Part shown: positions 46,767 through 55,152 of the stretch, piece by piece | Position numbering within the stretch: position 1 is the stretch's first letter | How the letters are laid out: each line of letters starts with the position of its first letter | Assembly: GCA_026692905.1 (NCBI GenBank) | Contig: JAPLNL010000041.1 | Span: 1-64,000, forward strand | DNA length: 64,000 nucleotides | From: Planctomycetota bacterium | Lineage (GTDB): Bacteria > Planctomycetota > Planctomycetia > Pirellulales > Pirellulaceae | Direction: 5' to 3' | The notes under the pieces: model-generated | The model's input: the letters and a program-made list of their open reading frames with translations, nothing else | The model's database searches: none | What the model was told of the DNA's origin: nothing | Made by a program: the position numbers and the translations under genes

Positions 46767-46840
46767 TTTTGTAGCGAAACTCGTCAAGAGTTTCGGTCGT
46801 TTAGGCAATGTAGCCGAAAGTCTTGACGATTTTCGCTACA
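46767..46840. repeat. Family F repeat, second copy
   Basis: TTTTGTAGCGAAACTCGTCA with AAGAGTTTCGGTCGTTTAGGC continues to a partial inverse AAGTCTTGACGATTTTCGCTACA. It is the reverse complement, with few changes, of about 22217-22293. It lies 60 nt after the DUF1559 stop. Confidence 0.9.
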
Positions 46841-46886
46841 CAAAAGCCTGCTTTTCGTAACGCAAGATGCTTCATGGCGTTGCTTC

Positions 46887-48011
46887 TTATTCATCATTCC
46901 TGTTTCGCAAGACTGAGTTCCAGAGCCGTTTGCCTGACGAGCTCAGCGCAAGTTTGGAAAGTTCATCGACATCGGCCCAAAGGGTTTCTACCTCTTCTTT
47001 CCACCTAGCACGCACCGACGAATCAATCTCCGCTTCGTAGCTCTTGAGTTGGATTCGATACCGAGTCACTGCATGTTTGAGTTCATGGATCTTTTGGCCA
47101 ATCCGTACGGACTTGCCGAACCGTTCTCGGAATTGCTCTGCCACATGTATTGCTTCTGACGCTTCCGTTTTGCAGGGAGTAACATCAAATCGGGGGAAAT
47201 CCCAAAGTCCGGCCCACCGTTCTTTCGAACCGCAGCGGCGCATGAGGAACCTGCCTTTGGAATCGTAGATCACCAATGCGACTTCGCGAAGGTCGGTAAA
47301 ATCCTTCGGCGGTTTTGGCACTGGAATCATGGCTTGCGAACCTGACTTGAACGTAGGACAAAGGTCGCTTAATGGACATACCAAGCAAAGCGGGTTCTTC
47401 GGCAGGCATACTTGCGAGCCAATTTCCATCAATGCTTGGTTGACGCTGCCGCTCCCCTTTCGCTTCGGTAGTACAAGCTTAGCAAACGACCATAGATGCG
47501 ATTGTCCAGTCTTGGAAGTCGTTTCCTGTTTGAGATGCAACAAGCGAGCATAGAGTCGCTGCGTATTGGCTTCCACAATCGGCTGCCGTTGGTCCGCCGA
47601 AAAAGACAGAATTGCTCCAGCAGTGTAACGACCAATCCCAGGCAATTCACGTACGCTTTGGAAGTCGGTTGGGAAGACTCCTGCATGTGCCTCTTTCACC
47701 AACTGGGCCGTTTGGTGCATTTGCCTCGCACGTCGATAGTAACCAAGCCCAGCCCAATGTCGGTACACATCGTCCAGCGAGGCTTCGGCCAAAGAGACTA
47801 CATCAGGGAAGGATGCAAGAAAGCGATGGTAAAAGGGAATGACAGTTGCCACTTGCGTTTGCTGCAGCATGATTTCGCTCACCCAAATGGCATACGGATC
47901 CGATGTGATCCTCCACGGCAACTTGCGACCGTTTTCAGAAAACCACTTGATCGCAAGTCGTCTCAAACGACTTAATCCCTCTGGATTCCAGACTTCCATT
48001 TTGTCCTGCAT
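46887..48011 (-). CDS. mutY: A/G-specific adenine glycosylase MutY
   Basis: 374 residues from the ATG at 48011; a GTG one codon upstream is also possible. MutY removes adenine mispaired with 8-oxoguanine. Counting from the GTG, the helix-hairpin-helix catalytic part has SEIMLQQTQV with Glu47, ELPGIGRYTAGA (116-134), and a [4Fe-4S] loop with Cys203, 210, 213 and 219 in the proper C-x6-C-x2-C-x5-C spacing. The second catalytic site, normally Asp in LDGNVKR of E. coli, reads VEANTQR, with Glu148. The C-terminal NUDIX-like domain (LVIYDSKGRFLMRR, WAGLWDFPRF) is present. It starts with a TGATG overlap with the PDZ gene upstream, so the two are coupled. Confidence 0.92.
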   Translation of the reverse strand: MQDKMEVWNPEGLSRLRRLAIKWFSENGRKLPWRITSDPYAIWVSEIMLQQTQVATVIPFYHRFLASFPDVVSLAEASLDDVYRHWAGLGYYRRARQMHQTAQLVKEAHAGVFPTDFQSVRELPGIGRYTAGAILSFSADQRQPIVEANTQRLYARLLHLKQETTSKTGQSHLWSFAKLVLPKRKGSGSVNQALMEIGSQVCLPKNPLCLVCPLSDLCPTFKSGSQAMIPVPKPPKDFTDLREVALVIYDSKGRFLMRRCGSKERWAGLWDFPRFDVTPCKTEASEAIHVAEQFRERFGKSVRIGQKIHELKHAVTRYRIQLKSYEAEIDSSVRARWKEEVETLWADVDELSKLALSSSGKRLWNSVLRNRNDE

Positions 48012-49324
48012 CACCTGTCCCGGGTGATGTCAGAGCGTTTTCCAAGCGTCACTGGTACCTGAAGCTTCTTTAGTTCGTATGGCCCTTGCATCGGAAAGTC
48101 GAATCGAAATTCAAGTGATGGAGCCTTTTCTTGTCCATCGCTGATGCGCTCTTTTCTTTCAATCTCGATGACGACAGACTCCCCATCGGCAAACTTGGCA
48201 AGCTGCTTTCTGAGGTCGTCGAAAAGTTGGATTGGTACTCCGTTGACCGAAAGCATTCGGTCGTTCTTCCTAAGTCCAGCGGCTTCTGCAGCGCCACCTC
48301 GCACGACTTCGTTAATGACAGCAGAATTTCCGTTGGCTTGCACACCCAAAAAACCGCCGCGGGAAATAAACAACTCAATACCATCCAGTTGAGATTTCAG
48401 CGACTGCTGACCGCTTGAAGAAAGCTTGGTGCCAAACAGATAGAGATTGCCCCACACCGGCAATTTTAGAAGTAGATCGACCGACTCGTCGCCAATCGGT
48501 GAATACACGAACTCCAGTAAATCTAAGTCTGGAGCGTCCTTCAGAATGACTAAGTCCTCCACCGTCAGATTGGTTTCGATCAATTGAAGTTTCCTAAGGT
48601 GCGGCAATGCAATCACATGCTTTAAAACTTGTCGACTGATTTGTGTCCCCTCCAATCGGGCGAACTCAACGTCCGTCAACCACTTTAAACAAGCCAAATC
48701 ATCGCCAGTCCCTGTGAACTTCCTATCGATCACCAAAGGCTGCTTCTCATAGACTCTGCTGCTCATAACTTGGAGCTCGCGATCTCTTAACGATACCTTG
48801 AGAGTATCCAGCAATCGGACCGCAGCCTCGCGTTGTTCGGCACCGATGACCCGTAGAATCTTTTCAGCCCGGATCGCTTTGCCCGTGGTTCTTGACGCTG
48901 CTAATTCATTCAACGAGTCGAATGCCCGTTTGCCTGAGTCACTGTAAGGGTCCGAAGCGACTGACGACAGAAATTGAAAGAGACGATCTGACTTTTCGCC
49001 CGTCGCAACGCTGGCCGCCTCGGTCAAGAACGGAATCGCGTCTTCTTTGCATTTGCTCAGCCTCAGGGCAGCTACCTGTCGGGTTGAGTAATTGTCGGAA
49101 CCAAGGTCTTCGATCCAGGATTTCACTTCCTTTTTAAATGAATCTGACACATCGTTCTGTGATAGGCACAACTGCGTATGGCAAAGCGAGAAAATCGCAA
49201 GGAAAAACGCATTTGCCAACCAACGAATTCGACAAATGGGGGTTTGACCGCTTGCTATGTGTTGGTTGCGTGGGACACAATACGTCCCAAATCGAATGGA
49301 GTGTTGGTTCACTTTGGATTTCAT
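48011..49324 (-). CDS. Secreted or anchored PDZ-domain protein with repeat region
   Basis: 437 residues from the ATG at 49324. I chose this start because the frame further upstream overlaps thiL. A basic N-terminal stretch precedes a hydrophobic segment, LANAFFLAIFSLCHTQLCLS, which serves as signal or anchor. A helical domain follows (about 60-190), then leucine-rich-repeat-like strands (FARLEGTQISRQVLKHVIAL, LLEFVYSPIGDESVDLLLKL), and a PDZ domain at about 335-420 (FLGVQANGNSAVINEVVRGG). PDZ domains bind C-terminal peptides. The end overlaps mutY (TGATG), and 40 nt separate the start from the divergent thiL, so they probably share a promoter region. Confidence 0.75.
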   Translation of the reverse strand: MKSKVNQHSIRFGTYCVPRNQHIASGQTPICRIRWLANAFFLAIFSLCHTQLCLSQNDVSDSFKKEVKSWIEDLGSDNYSTRQVAALRLSKCKEDAIPFLTEAASVATGEKSDRLFQFLSSVASDPYSDSGKRAFDSLNELAASRTTGKAIRAEKILRVIGAEQREAAVRLLDTLKVSLRDRELQVMSSRVYEKQPLVIDRKFTGTGDDLACLKWLTDVEFARLEGTQISRQVLKHVIALPHLRKLQLIETNLTVEDLVILKDAPDLDLLEFVYSPIGDESVDLLLKLPVWGNLYLFGTKLSSSGQQSLKSQLDGIELFISRGGFLGVQANGNSAVINEVVRGGAAEAAGLRKNDRMLSVNGVPIQLFDDLRKQLAKFADGESVVIEIERKERISDGQEKAPSLEFRFDFPMQGPYELKKLQVPVTLGKRSDITRDR

Positions 49325-49364
49325 TCCGCGTTTTTCACTTTTTTTGGAACTTGCAGCAGCTCCG

Positions 49365-50285
49365 ATGGAACACAGTTTTATAGCATGGGTCAAGCAAAGA
49401 GCAGCCCGATTGCCCAAGGTTAAGTTAGGAATTGGCGACGACTGCGCTCTGATCGGCGGGGAGTCGTTGGATTTGGTCCAATCGGATTTGGTAATCACAA
49501 CGGACTCTCTTTGCGATGGAACCCATTTTATTCTAACCGAATGTGGAGCCCAGGCGGCAGGTAGAAAACTAATGGCCGTCAACTTAAGCGATTTAGCTAG
49601 CATGGCCGCTACACCGATTTCGGTCTTCCTTTCGCTCTGCTTACCCAAGGAAAACGCTGGCGATATCGCTGCTGGGGTGTTCGAAGGGGTCTACGAATTG
49701 GCCGATCGATTCCGCGTGGCCATTTCGGGCGGCGATACCAACGTGTGGAACGGCCCCCTTGTGATCCACATGACGGCACTTGGGAAAGTCGCAACGGGTG
49801 GAAGCTGGCTTCGAAGCGGAGCTTCGGCGGGGGATGCGATCTTCGTAACCGGGAAACTTGGTGGTAGCATTCTTGGAAAACATTTGACATTCGAGCCACG
49901 ACTCGAGCTCGCAACAGAGCTTCATCGGTTTGGTGCTGTGTCTGCTGCGACAGACATCAGCGACGGACTCGGCATCGATTTGCTCAACATGACAGTCGCC
50001 AGTAAATGCGGTGCGGAGGTTTGGCTAGACCAAATTCCTATCAGCGACGAAGCCAAAGAACTCTCAAAAACATCTGGCCGAAGTCCGCTCGAACACGCGC
50101 TGGGAGACGGCGAGGACTTCGAATTGCTGCTGGCAGTGCCTCAAGAAAAATTAGCCTCTCTACCTCGCGAGATCTTGGGAGTGCCTCTGACACGTATTGG
50201 AACGTTTGTAACTCGAACAGGACTCTGGTCCAAAGACAAAACCGGCGTGAAGCAACTAGCGCCAAAAGGCTACGTCCATGGCTAA
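49365..50285 (+). CDS. thiL: Thiamine-monophosphate kinase
   Basis: 306 residues from the ATG at 49365. ThiL phosphorylates thiamine monophosphate to the active cofactor thiamine pyrophosphate. The ATP and metal motifs are all there: GIGDDCAL (23-30), SGGDTN, VTATDISDGLGIDL-like (ATDISDGLGIDLL) and HALGDGEDFELLLAV. The long open frame upstream (36 codons) runs across the divergent PDZ gene and is not coding. The gene is alone, divergent from the PDZ-mutY pair. Regulation by a thiamine riboswitch was looked for and not seen in the 40-nt leader. Confidence 0.92.
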   Translation: MEHSFIAWVKQRAARLPKVKLGIGDDCALIGGESLDLVQSDLVITTDSLCDGTHFILTECGAQAAGRKLMAVNLSDLASMAATPISVFLSLCLPKENAGDIAAGVFEGVYELADRFRVAISGGDTNVWNGPLVIHMTALGKVATGGSWLRSGASAGDAIFVTGKLGGSILGKHLTFEPRLELATELHRFGAVSAATDISDGLGIDLLNMTVASKCGAEVWLDQIPISDEAKELSKTSGRSPLEHALGDGEDFELLLAVPQEKLASLPREILGVPLTRIGTFVTRTGLWSKDKTGVKQLAPKGYVHG

Positions 50286-50321
50286 GTCTGTTTAGGAGAG
50301 CGGCAAGAGGAAAGCGACCTC

Positions 50322-50379
50322 AGCACGACGCGCGAGCTATTGAATGGGATGGTCGATTCACTAGCTTGCGCGTCGTGCT
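50322..50379. repeat. Family A palindrome, second copy
   Basis: Left arm AGCACGACGCGCGAGC begins at 50322, and the right arm, ending GCGCGTCGTGCT at 50379, is its near-complement. It is the same family as 1-84, with slightly diverged left arm. It lies between thiL and the convergent TIGR03790-type gene. Confidence 0.9.
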
Positions 50380-50489
50380 AGGCGCCTTGGAACCCGCCCG
50401 CTCGCCTTAGTCGCCCAAATCGTTAGCAAGTCCAAAACAAATCCCGGCAACACGTCTTCCCCGGAAAGCGATACTGGTTCTGCCAACAC

Positions 50490-52577
50490 CTACAACTCCA
50501 CTTGCACCACAGTCGGCAAGCTTCTTACCGCTTGACCACTGCTCAGCTGGTATTCAGCATGCAGTCGAACAGGACCGTAGCCGATCTTGGACGGAGAAAT
50601 CTCAAGCGAACTCTCATTTCCCGTCAGCGTGCCGATCACTTCATAGTCATGAACGATTTTGATTTCGCCAAATTCTCCCTTGCGAGCGACCGAGACAATC
50701 AGTGGCTTGCCATCTCCAAGTTGCCAGTTCTTTGGAGCCACGAGACTAATTTGCTCATCTTCTTTTCCGATAGATATCCAGAACGCTTGCTCAAATCGTT
50801 GTTCGATGGGTTTAGCAGCTTTGGTTATCAGGCGAACTTCATGTGCGCCGACGTCGGACTTATTGAAACGCATTTGCAAGTTCGGATCGAACGGATCTTG
50901 GGTTCGAAGCAATCCATCCAGCAACCCTTGAAGCACTTCAGGTTCGGTGGTAGACGGTGACTCTTCTGCTTGGAGAGTCAGCACCATTGGTTTGTTGTCC
51001 AGGTCCTTGTCGTTTTTCATTTCGATCGCAAATCGAGGCGGGTTGCAATAAGGCTGGCATAAAGGATCGCCGACGATGAGTAGTTGATAAGGGCAAAGGA
51101 CGGAACTATAAAACGCTTCGGCGGTAGTGAGTCCATCAACATAATGGACATGGATCATCGGGTGAGGAAATTTCTGTTGAATAGAATACGGCTCGGTGAC
51201 AGCTCCGCTGCTCGCAGCTGCCCCAAATCGAAGCAGCTCGGTCGCTTTGGTTTGCGAAGTTGTCGTCATGGCACCGCCGAGGCTGGTCAAGTTATCAGCG
51301 ATAGAACCAGGTAGCAGCTTGGCGCCACTTTCGTTCCATTGGAATTGTGGGGTACCAAACATAACGCCCGAACATTCAGCTCCGCGAGGAGGCAGATCTT
51401 TTTCAACGATCTTGGCCGTGAAGCCTCGCGATTGAAGTCCGTTGATGGCAATCGCGAAATGAGGCTCTCTTGTTTTGGTACGCACGTCATCCGTCTTGGT
51501 GAAGTAGAAAGCCCCTTTCGGATGACTGTAGTCCGCTCGAACGGACGATTGCAGATTTTGCTTGGCCTCGAATTGCGAAATACCGAGATCGCGGGTGACT
51601 GCCAGTACCATCGAGAGCATGTAGGAGACACCTATCTGTGGATTACTACTGCCAAGGGTATTTGCGTTGTAAAAAGTCCGTGCATCAAATCCACGGCTTG
51701 GTAAATAATCAAACGGGAGTTCAGGAGCACGTTTTGCAATCCGTTTGAAGTCTTTGTCATCGACGAGGTTAACAAAGGCTGGGTCTTCGAGCAGGTGCGA
51801 GCGATAGGCCCAGCCACCTTGAATCGATTTCTCGATTCTCTTAATGGCAATCTTGGCGTCGTCTGCTAGAGCCCATTGCTGTGCCGCAAGATACTGCATT
51901 GGATAACGCAGATCCTTATCAAGCGTTTCGCAAATGGTATCGAGTAGCTTGGCGACTTCCTCATGTTTCATTTGCGAGAGACAATCAGCCAGCTCTTTGG
52001 CTTGCTCGCTGTTTAGAGTCAACGGACGCAATAGTTGGCTGGGGGGCTGAGTCGCGTAGAGATTGCAGTCGAACCCGATGTAGCTTGGATTCTTCGCGAG
52101 CACGAATCGAAAGAGATAGGTCATACCGTTGATGGAGCCTACGGGTGTGAGGTAGGGCGATTTGTTTGGCACGGCATCGATATCGGCTCCTATTGCAACG
52201 GCGGTCGGAAAATCGGCAGAATAGGCGACCCCTTGGATGTGATTAGTCAGGCCGCGGACTTCGATTTCTTTGAGGACGGGGGTAAGGATCAATTCGCGAA
52301 ATTGATCGACGGTGATTTGATCGGAATCTGGGATTTTGGACAAAACGATCACGTTTCGGCAAGGAATATTGCGGGCGGTGCAATAGACATTGGCGATTGT
52401 GCGTGAGTTAAGGGAATCGCCGTTTACGACGACGACCCAATTGCTGGCGGTGGCCCCTGCGAAAGCGGATGATTTTTGAAAGTTTGGGAGCAGGAAAGCG
52501 AATGCGAAAACGAGCGAAAAGCAAAGCAAACGCAACGAATTGGCGGGTAAAACGGGGTGGTTTTGCATTCGAGCCAT
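50490..52577 (-). CDS. TIGR03790-type secreted protein
   Basis: 695 residues from the start at 52577 (ATG-containing MARMQNH); the frame also opens at 52610. The N-terminus is a signal peptide (LLCFSLVFAFAFLLPNF). The mature protein starts SNWVVVVNGDSLNSRTIANVY and has RNIPCRNVIVLSKIP, and QGVAYSADFPTAVAIGADID, features I associate with the TIGR03790 family, a widely scattered group with no known activity. The central part contains PYQLLIVGDPLCQPYCNPPRF and the C-terminus is a beta-rich domain. A possible role outside the cytoplasm is inferred from the signal only. The start was chosen without a clear ribosome site. Confidence 0.7.
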   Translation of the reverse strand: MARMQNHPVLPANSLRLLCFSLVFAFAFLLPNFQKSSAFAGATASNWVVVVNGDSLNSRTIANVYCTARNIPCRNVIVLSKIPDSDQITVDQFRELILTPVLKEIEVRGLTNHIQGVAYSADFPTAVAIGADIDAVPNKSPYLTPVGSINGMTYLFRFVLAKNPSYIGFDCNLYATQPPSQLLRPLTLNSEQAKELADCLSQMKHEEVAKLLDTICETLDKDLRYPMQYLAAQQWALADDAKIAIKRIEKSIQGGWAYRSHLLEDPAFVNLVDDKDFKRIAKRAPELPFDYLPSRGFDARTFYNANTLGSSNPQIGVSYMLSMVLAVTRDLGISQFEAKQNLQSSVRADYSHPKGAFYFTKTDDVRTKTREPHFAIAINGLQSRGFTAKIVEKDLPPRGAECSGVMFGTPQFQWNESGAKLLPGSIADNLTSLGGAMTTTSQTKATELLRFGAAASSGAVTEPYSIQQKFPHPMIHVHYVDGLTTAEAFYSSVLCPYQLLIVGDPLCQPYCNPPRFAIEMKNDKDLDNKPMVLTLQAEESPSTTEPEVLQGLLDGLLRTQDPFDPNLQMRFNKSDVGAHEVRLITKAAKPIEQRFEQAFWISIGKEDEQISLVAPKNWQLGDGKPLIVSVARKGEFGEIKIVHDYEVIGTLTGNESSLEISPSKIGYGPVRLHAEYQLSSGQAVRSLPTVVQVEL

Positions 52578-52720
52578 TGGGGAAGGGAAAATGGGTGAAA
52601 AACAAAGCATAAAACGAACCCCTTCAAAATTTCGGTGACATTGGTAATATCATCGTATTCCTTGGGAGGAGAACTTGGTTGAGGCGCAGGCGGAAACTGA
52701 GTAACGAATTCGAAGAAAAT

Positions 52721-52793
52721 GAGAGCGTAGCTCAGTTGGTAGAGCAAGGGACTTTTAATCCCTGGGTCCTGGGTTCGAGCCCCAGCGCTCTCA
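52721..52793 (+). tRNA. tRNA-Lys (anticodon UUU)
   Basis: 73 nt fold into a full cloverleaf: acceptor GAGAGCG with CGCTCTC, D stem GCTC/GAGC, anticodon stem AGGGA/TCCCT around loop CTTTTAA (anticodon TTT), and T arm CTGGG/CCCAG with TTCGAGC. The discriminator base is A. CCA is not encoded. It borders the accessory island, as many integration sites do. Confidence 0.96.
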
Positions 52794-52985
52794 TTGCCCC
52801 CAAACCCTGGTTTTTCTCGGTTAATCCCTAAGAAATCAGGGTTTTTTCATGCCCAAAGAAACAGGCAAAAAGGATCGAAAACGGGTGTAGTTCAGAAAGG
52901 CTACACCGGTGACTACACCACCAAAATCCCCTCTCTCATTGCCCCCAAACCTTGGTTTTCTGGGTTAATCCCTTACAAATCAGGG
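52788..52985. repeat. Direct repeat of the tRNA-Lys 3' end, possible attachment footprint
   Basis: CTCTCATTGCCCCCAAACC at 52788-52806, which includes the tRNA 3' bases, recurs at 52933-52951. The flanking sequences (TTAATCCCT, AAATCAGGG) remain similar for about 50 bp, with some mismatches. A repeat of a tRNA end beside an island is the usual trace of a site-specific integration. No integrase is seen nearby. The remaining sequence up to 53107 is without a supported gene. Confidence 0.65.
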
Positions 52986-53107
52986 GGGTATGCTCATATC
53001 GGACAGTTCGAATGGACACAGTCGACAAAAGTAGCAGGTACGGTCCGTCGTGCAGTCCGCCGAAGTGAATTGCCAATGACTCCTAGTGATCAGCACATGG
53101 AATATGC

Positions 53108-53651
53108 CTAAACCGATTTGTGATCGCGCAAAGCCTCATAGAGCTTTGCCGGCCCCAGCAAGATTGCCTTCAAACCTTTTCGAATGGCTTCGGAACTAAG
53201 CGTTTGTCGATGTACATTCCGCACAAAAGCGGTTGATCGAAGCCGGTTTGGAATTTGTTTGCGACCAACAGTATTTGATACTCGTCCTCTTTGAACGCCT
53301 CTCGTATATCGCGACCCTTTAAATTCGGGTTCAGCGTTTTGCTGTTTTCGGTGAATGGGTCCGGTGATGTTTCGGTGTCGGTCACTTCACCCGAGAAAGC
53401 GACCAAGGCTTTGAGCGGATAACGATCACTTCACCAGCGTTAGCGCCATGGCTCTTGGTCGCAGCATCCCAAGCATCCGGTTGCGATTCCCGAAGCCAAG
53501 CAATCACATCGTCAGGAAATATCGCTCGAGCCCGATCGTATCTACTTGCATCGCTATCGGCGTAGAGCCAACTGTGGTCTGCAAGATGCTCGCAGATGGC
53601 GTTTTCGAAGTGGATTTCGGTGTGGATGGTCATATATTGCTGGGCTTGCAA
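53108..53651 (-). pseudogene. hsdR: Degraded hsdR (type I restriction R subunit)
   Basis: A remnant of a roughly 1000-residue gene. Its N-terminal piece (about 53633-53382) reads TEIHFENAICEHLADHSWLY and RARAIFPDDVIAWLRESQPD, typical of the nuclease-domain start of HsdR. It then jumps, in another frame, to VAFSGEVTDTETSPDPFTEN and EDEYQILLVANKFQTGFDQP (53406-53170), part of the helicase domain. A further shift gives AIRKGLKAILLGPAKLYEAL before a stop at 53108. Walker A and the DEAD-type box are gone with the missing middle. The strain is not expected to restrict via this gene. It sits on the same strand as hsdM and hsdS. Confidence 0.85.
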
Positions 53652-53866
53652 TCGATTAGTTTTTCATTTTCTGTCTGCGGCAACATAACGCCATCCAATA
53701 GTAACTTCTGCCACGATCCAGCGGTTTTGTGACTCGTCTGTGAGTTACAAAGTGATTTGTGAATCGTAAAAGGCAAAAAACGAGACACAAATAGTTTCGG
53801 GTACTCGACCGCACTGTTTAGTATGTCGCCCATTAATTCCGAAAGCGCTTGGTTGTAACGGCCTAA

Positions 53867-54266
53867 CTAACACTCCCAATCTTCGCAAATTAGCCCGGGT
53901 ACCCGCGAAAACTCAGATATGTTATGCGTGACTACAACAAGTTGGTTGGCCTTGGCAATCGCTGCAATCTGCATATCGAATGGTCCAATGGGACGTCCAG
54001 TTCGTTCCAATTCTGCGCGAATTTCACCGAATTGGTATGCCGCCGCAAGATCGAAATCAAAAAATCGAAAGCAAGCCATGAACTTGCCAAGTTGATTCAA
54101 CGTGTCCTGTTTCCTTTGCGACTTAGCTGCACCGTACAGCAGCTCGGCAGCGACAATCGAACAAATGCACTTTTCCCTGGGCCGAAACTGAATTGAATCG
54201 CTTTAATAAGTTGTCGCTGCGTCCTTGAAGGAAACGAATGCATACGTTGGTGTCTAATAGGTACAT
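53867..54266 (-). pseudogene. vapC: vapC-type PIN toxin with one frameshift
   Basis: The start at 54266 overlaps the end of the antitoxin (TGATG). The first frame gives MYLLDTNVCIRFLQGRS, the PIN start with its Asp. Near 54165-54180, at a GGGAAAAG run, the frame shifts by one, and the second frame continues CSIVAAELLYGAAKSQ and ends with RPIGPFDMQIAAIAKANQLV and EFSRVPGLICEDWE. All PIN acidic residues (first-strand Asp, VAAEL Glu, PFDMQ Asp) are kept across the two frames. Thus the gene was recently intact, or programmed shifting restores it. VapC toxins are RNases held off by VapB. Confidence 0.8.
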
Positions 54267-54517
54267 CAGGTCAATTCCAGGCGCGAGTCGCACTCTCCTT
54301 GAGCCGTTCGCTCCGGAAAGTCTGGGATTGAACCAAAGAACTCGACTGCCGAGTGGTTACTCGTGTCGGGCGCTGGACTGTCCTGCTCCTCCGTCCCGGA
54401 GTTAGGTGGCGCACTGTCCATTGCCAAGAAGATAACTTCGGTTTTTCGATTGCGCAGTTCTGGCGGGACCTCAATCACGTCGGCAAGATGCTCATGAATT
54501 TGTCGAATAGCGATCAT
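54266..54517 (-). CDS. vapB: VapB-type antitoxin
   Basis: 83 residues from the ATG at 54517 (MIAIRQIHEHLADVIEVPPE), preferred to the start 13 codons upstream. The N-terminal 35 residues have the AbrB/SpoVT-like strand pattern IEVPPELRNRKTEVIFL. The C-terminal half, with FGSIPDFPERTAQGECD, would wrap the toxin. Antitoxins of this kind bind their own promoter with the toxin. The stop overlaps the vapC start by 1 nt. The toxin is frameshifted, so this could be an orphan. Confidence 0.7.
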   Translation of the reverse strand: MIAIRQIHEHLADVIEVPPELRNRKTEVIFLAMDSAPPNSGTEEQDSPAPDTSNHSAVEFFGSIPDFPERTAQGECDSRLELT

Positions 54518-54702
54518 TGGAAATCTCTCCGCGGACTGATTGTAAGCTTGACGCAATACAGCTAATTATACACTGACAGGAACAAAACCTGAATCATGAT
54601 TGCTCAGTTTCCAGCAATCCTCGTATGTCGGTCCAGCCGATTGCGACGGCGTAATGGAAATCACGGCGATCCGGCTTTGGTGCGTGAGAACGATGTGAAG
54701 TG

Positions 54703-55152
54703 TCATTCTTCGTCATCTTCGTCAGCTTCATCATCAAACGAAGGATATTGCCTAGGCGTTGTTCCCAATTCGCTTTCCACTCTGGGGTAGTTAACTCCGG
54801 GCGAGGCTTGCTGGAGGCTTTTTCGCATCTTCGATATTTTGAAAACCCACTCGTCTCCCCAATCAAACAGGTAATACAAAGATTGTTTGTCAGGGAGCGG
54901 AAACATGTTCTTAACGGTGTTCGAATCTACGGACTCGTCTTCGTCGTGAAAATACTGACGAGTTCGGCTACGATCGGTGCGCGACACGAAGAAGCTAAAA
55001 GAGTGATCGTTATCAAAGCCGACAGCCATTTGAATTGCATCGTGAAGCTCTGCTAGCGTCGATGCTTCGTCCAACTCGATGTTAGCGGTCCAGTTATCCT
55101 CAAAATACCTGCCACGTACGAGTGTTAACTTCAGCGTCGCGATCATAGTCAT
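54703..55152 (-). CDS. pRiA4b ORF-3-like protein
   Basis: 149 residues. The N-terminus TLKLTLVRGRYFEDNWTANI and ELHDAIQMAVGFDNDHSFSF match the plasmid pRiA4b ORF-3 (IS1096 TnpR passenger) family, small proteins frequent on plasmids and islands. The C-terminus is acidic (FDDEADEDDEE). SLYYLFDWGDEWVFKI is a second conserved part. The function is unknown. The ATG at 55152 makes an ATGA overlap with the end of the hsdS remnant. The 146-nt gap downstream holds no clear gene. Confidence 0.8.
   Translation of the reverse strand: MTMIATLKLTLVRGRYFEDNWTANIELDEASTLAELHDAIQMAVGFDNDHSFSFFVSRTDRSRTRQYFHDEDESVDSNTVKNMFPLPDKQSLYYLFDWGDEWVFKISKMRKSLQQASPGVNYPRVESELGTTPRQYPSFDDEADEDDEE

Noticed and set aside
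49324-49365. Thiamine riboswitch in front of thiL
   Set aside because: Only 40 nt lie between the divergent starts, and no conserved THI-box pattern is visible.
52794-53111. 105-codon frame after tRNA-Lys
   Set aside because: It covers the duplicated tRNA-end repeat; the peptide repeats itself because the DNA does, and no family is evident.
53630-53833. 67-codon frame upstream of the hsdR remnant
   Set aside because: No motif and no ribosome site; probably decayed or intergenic.
54594-54866. 90-codon minus-strand frame overlapping the end of the pRiA4b-like gene
   Set aside because: Sits mostly over the C-terminal codons of that gene in another frame.
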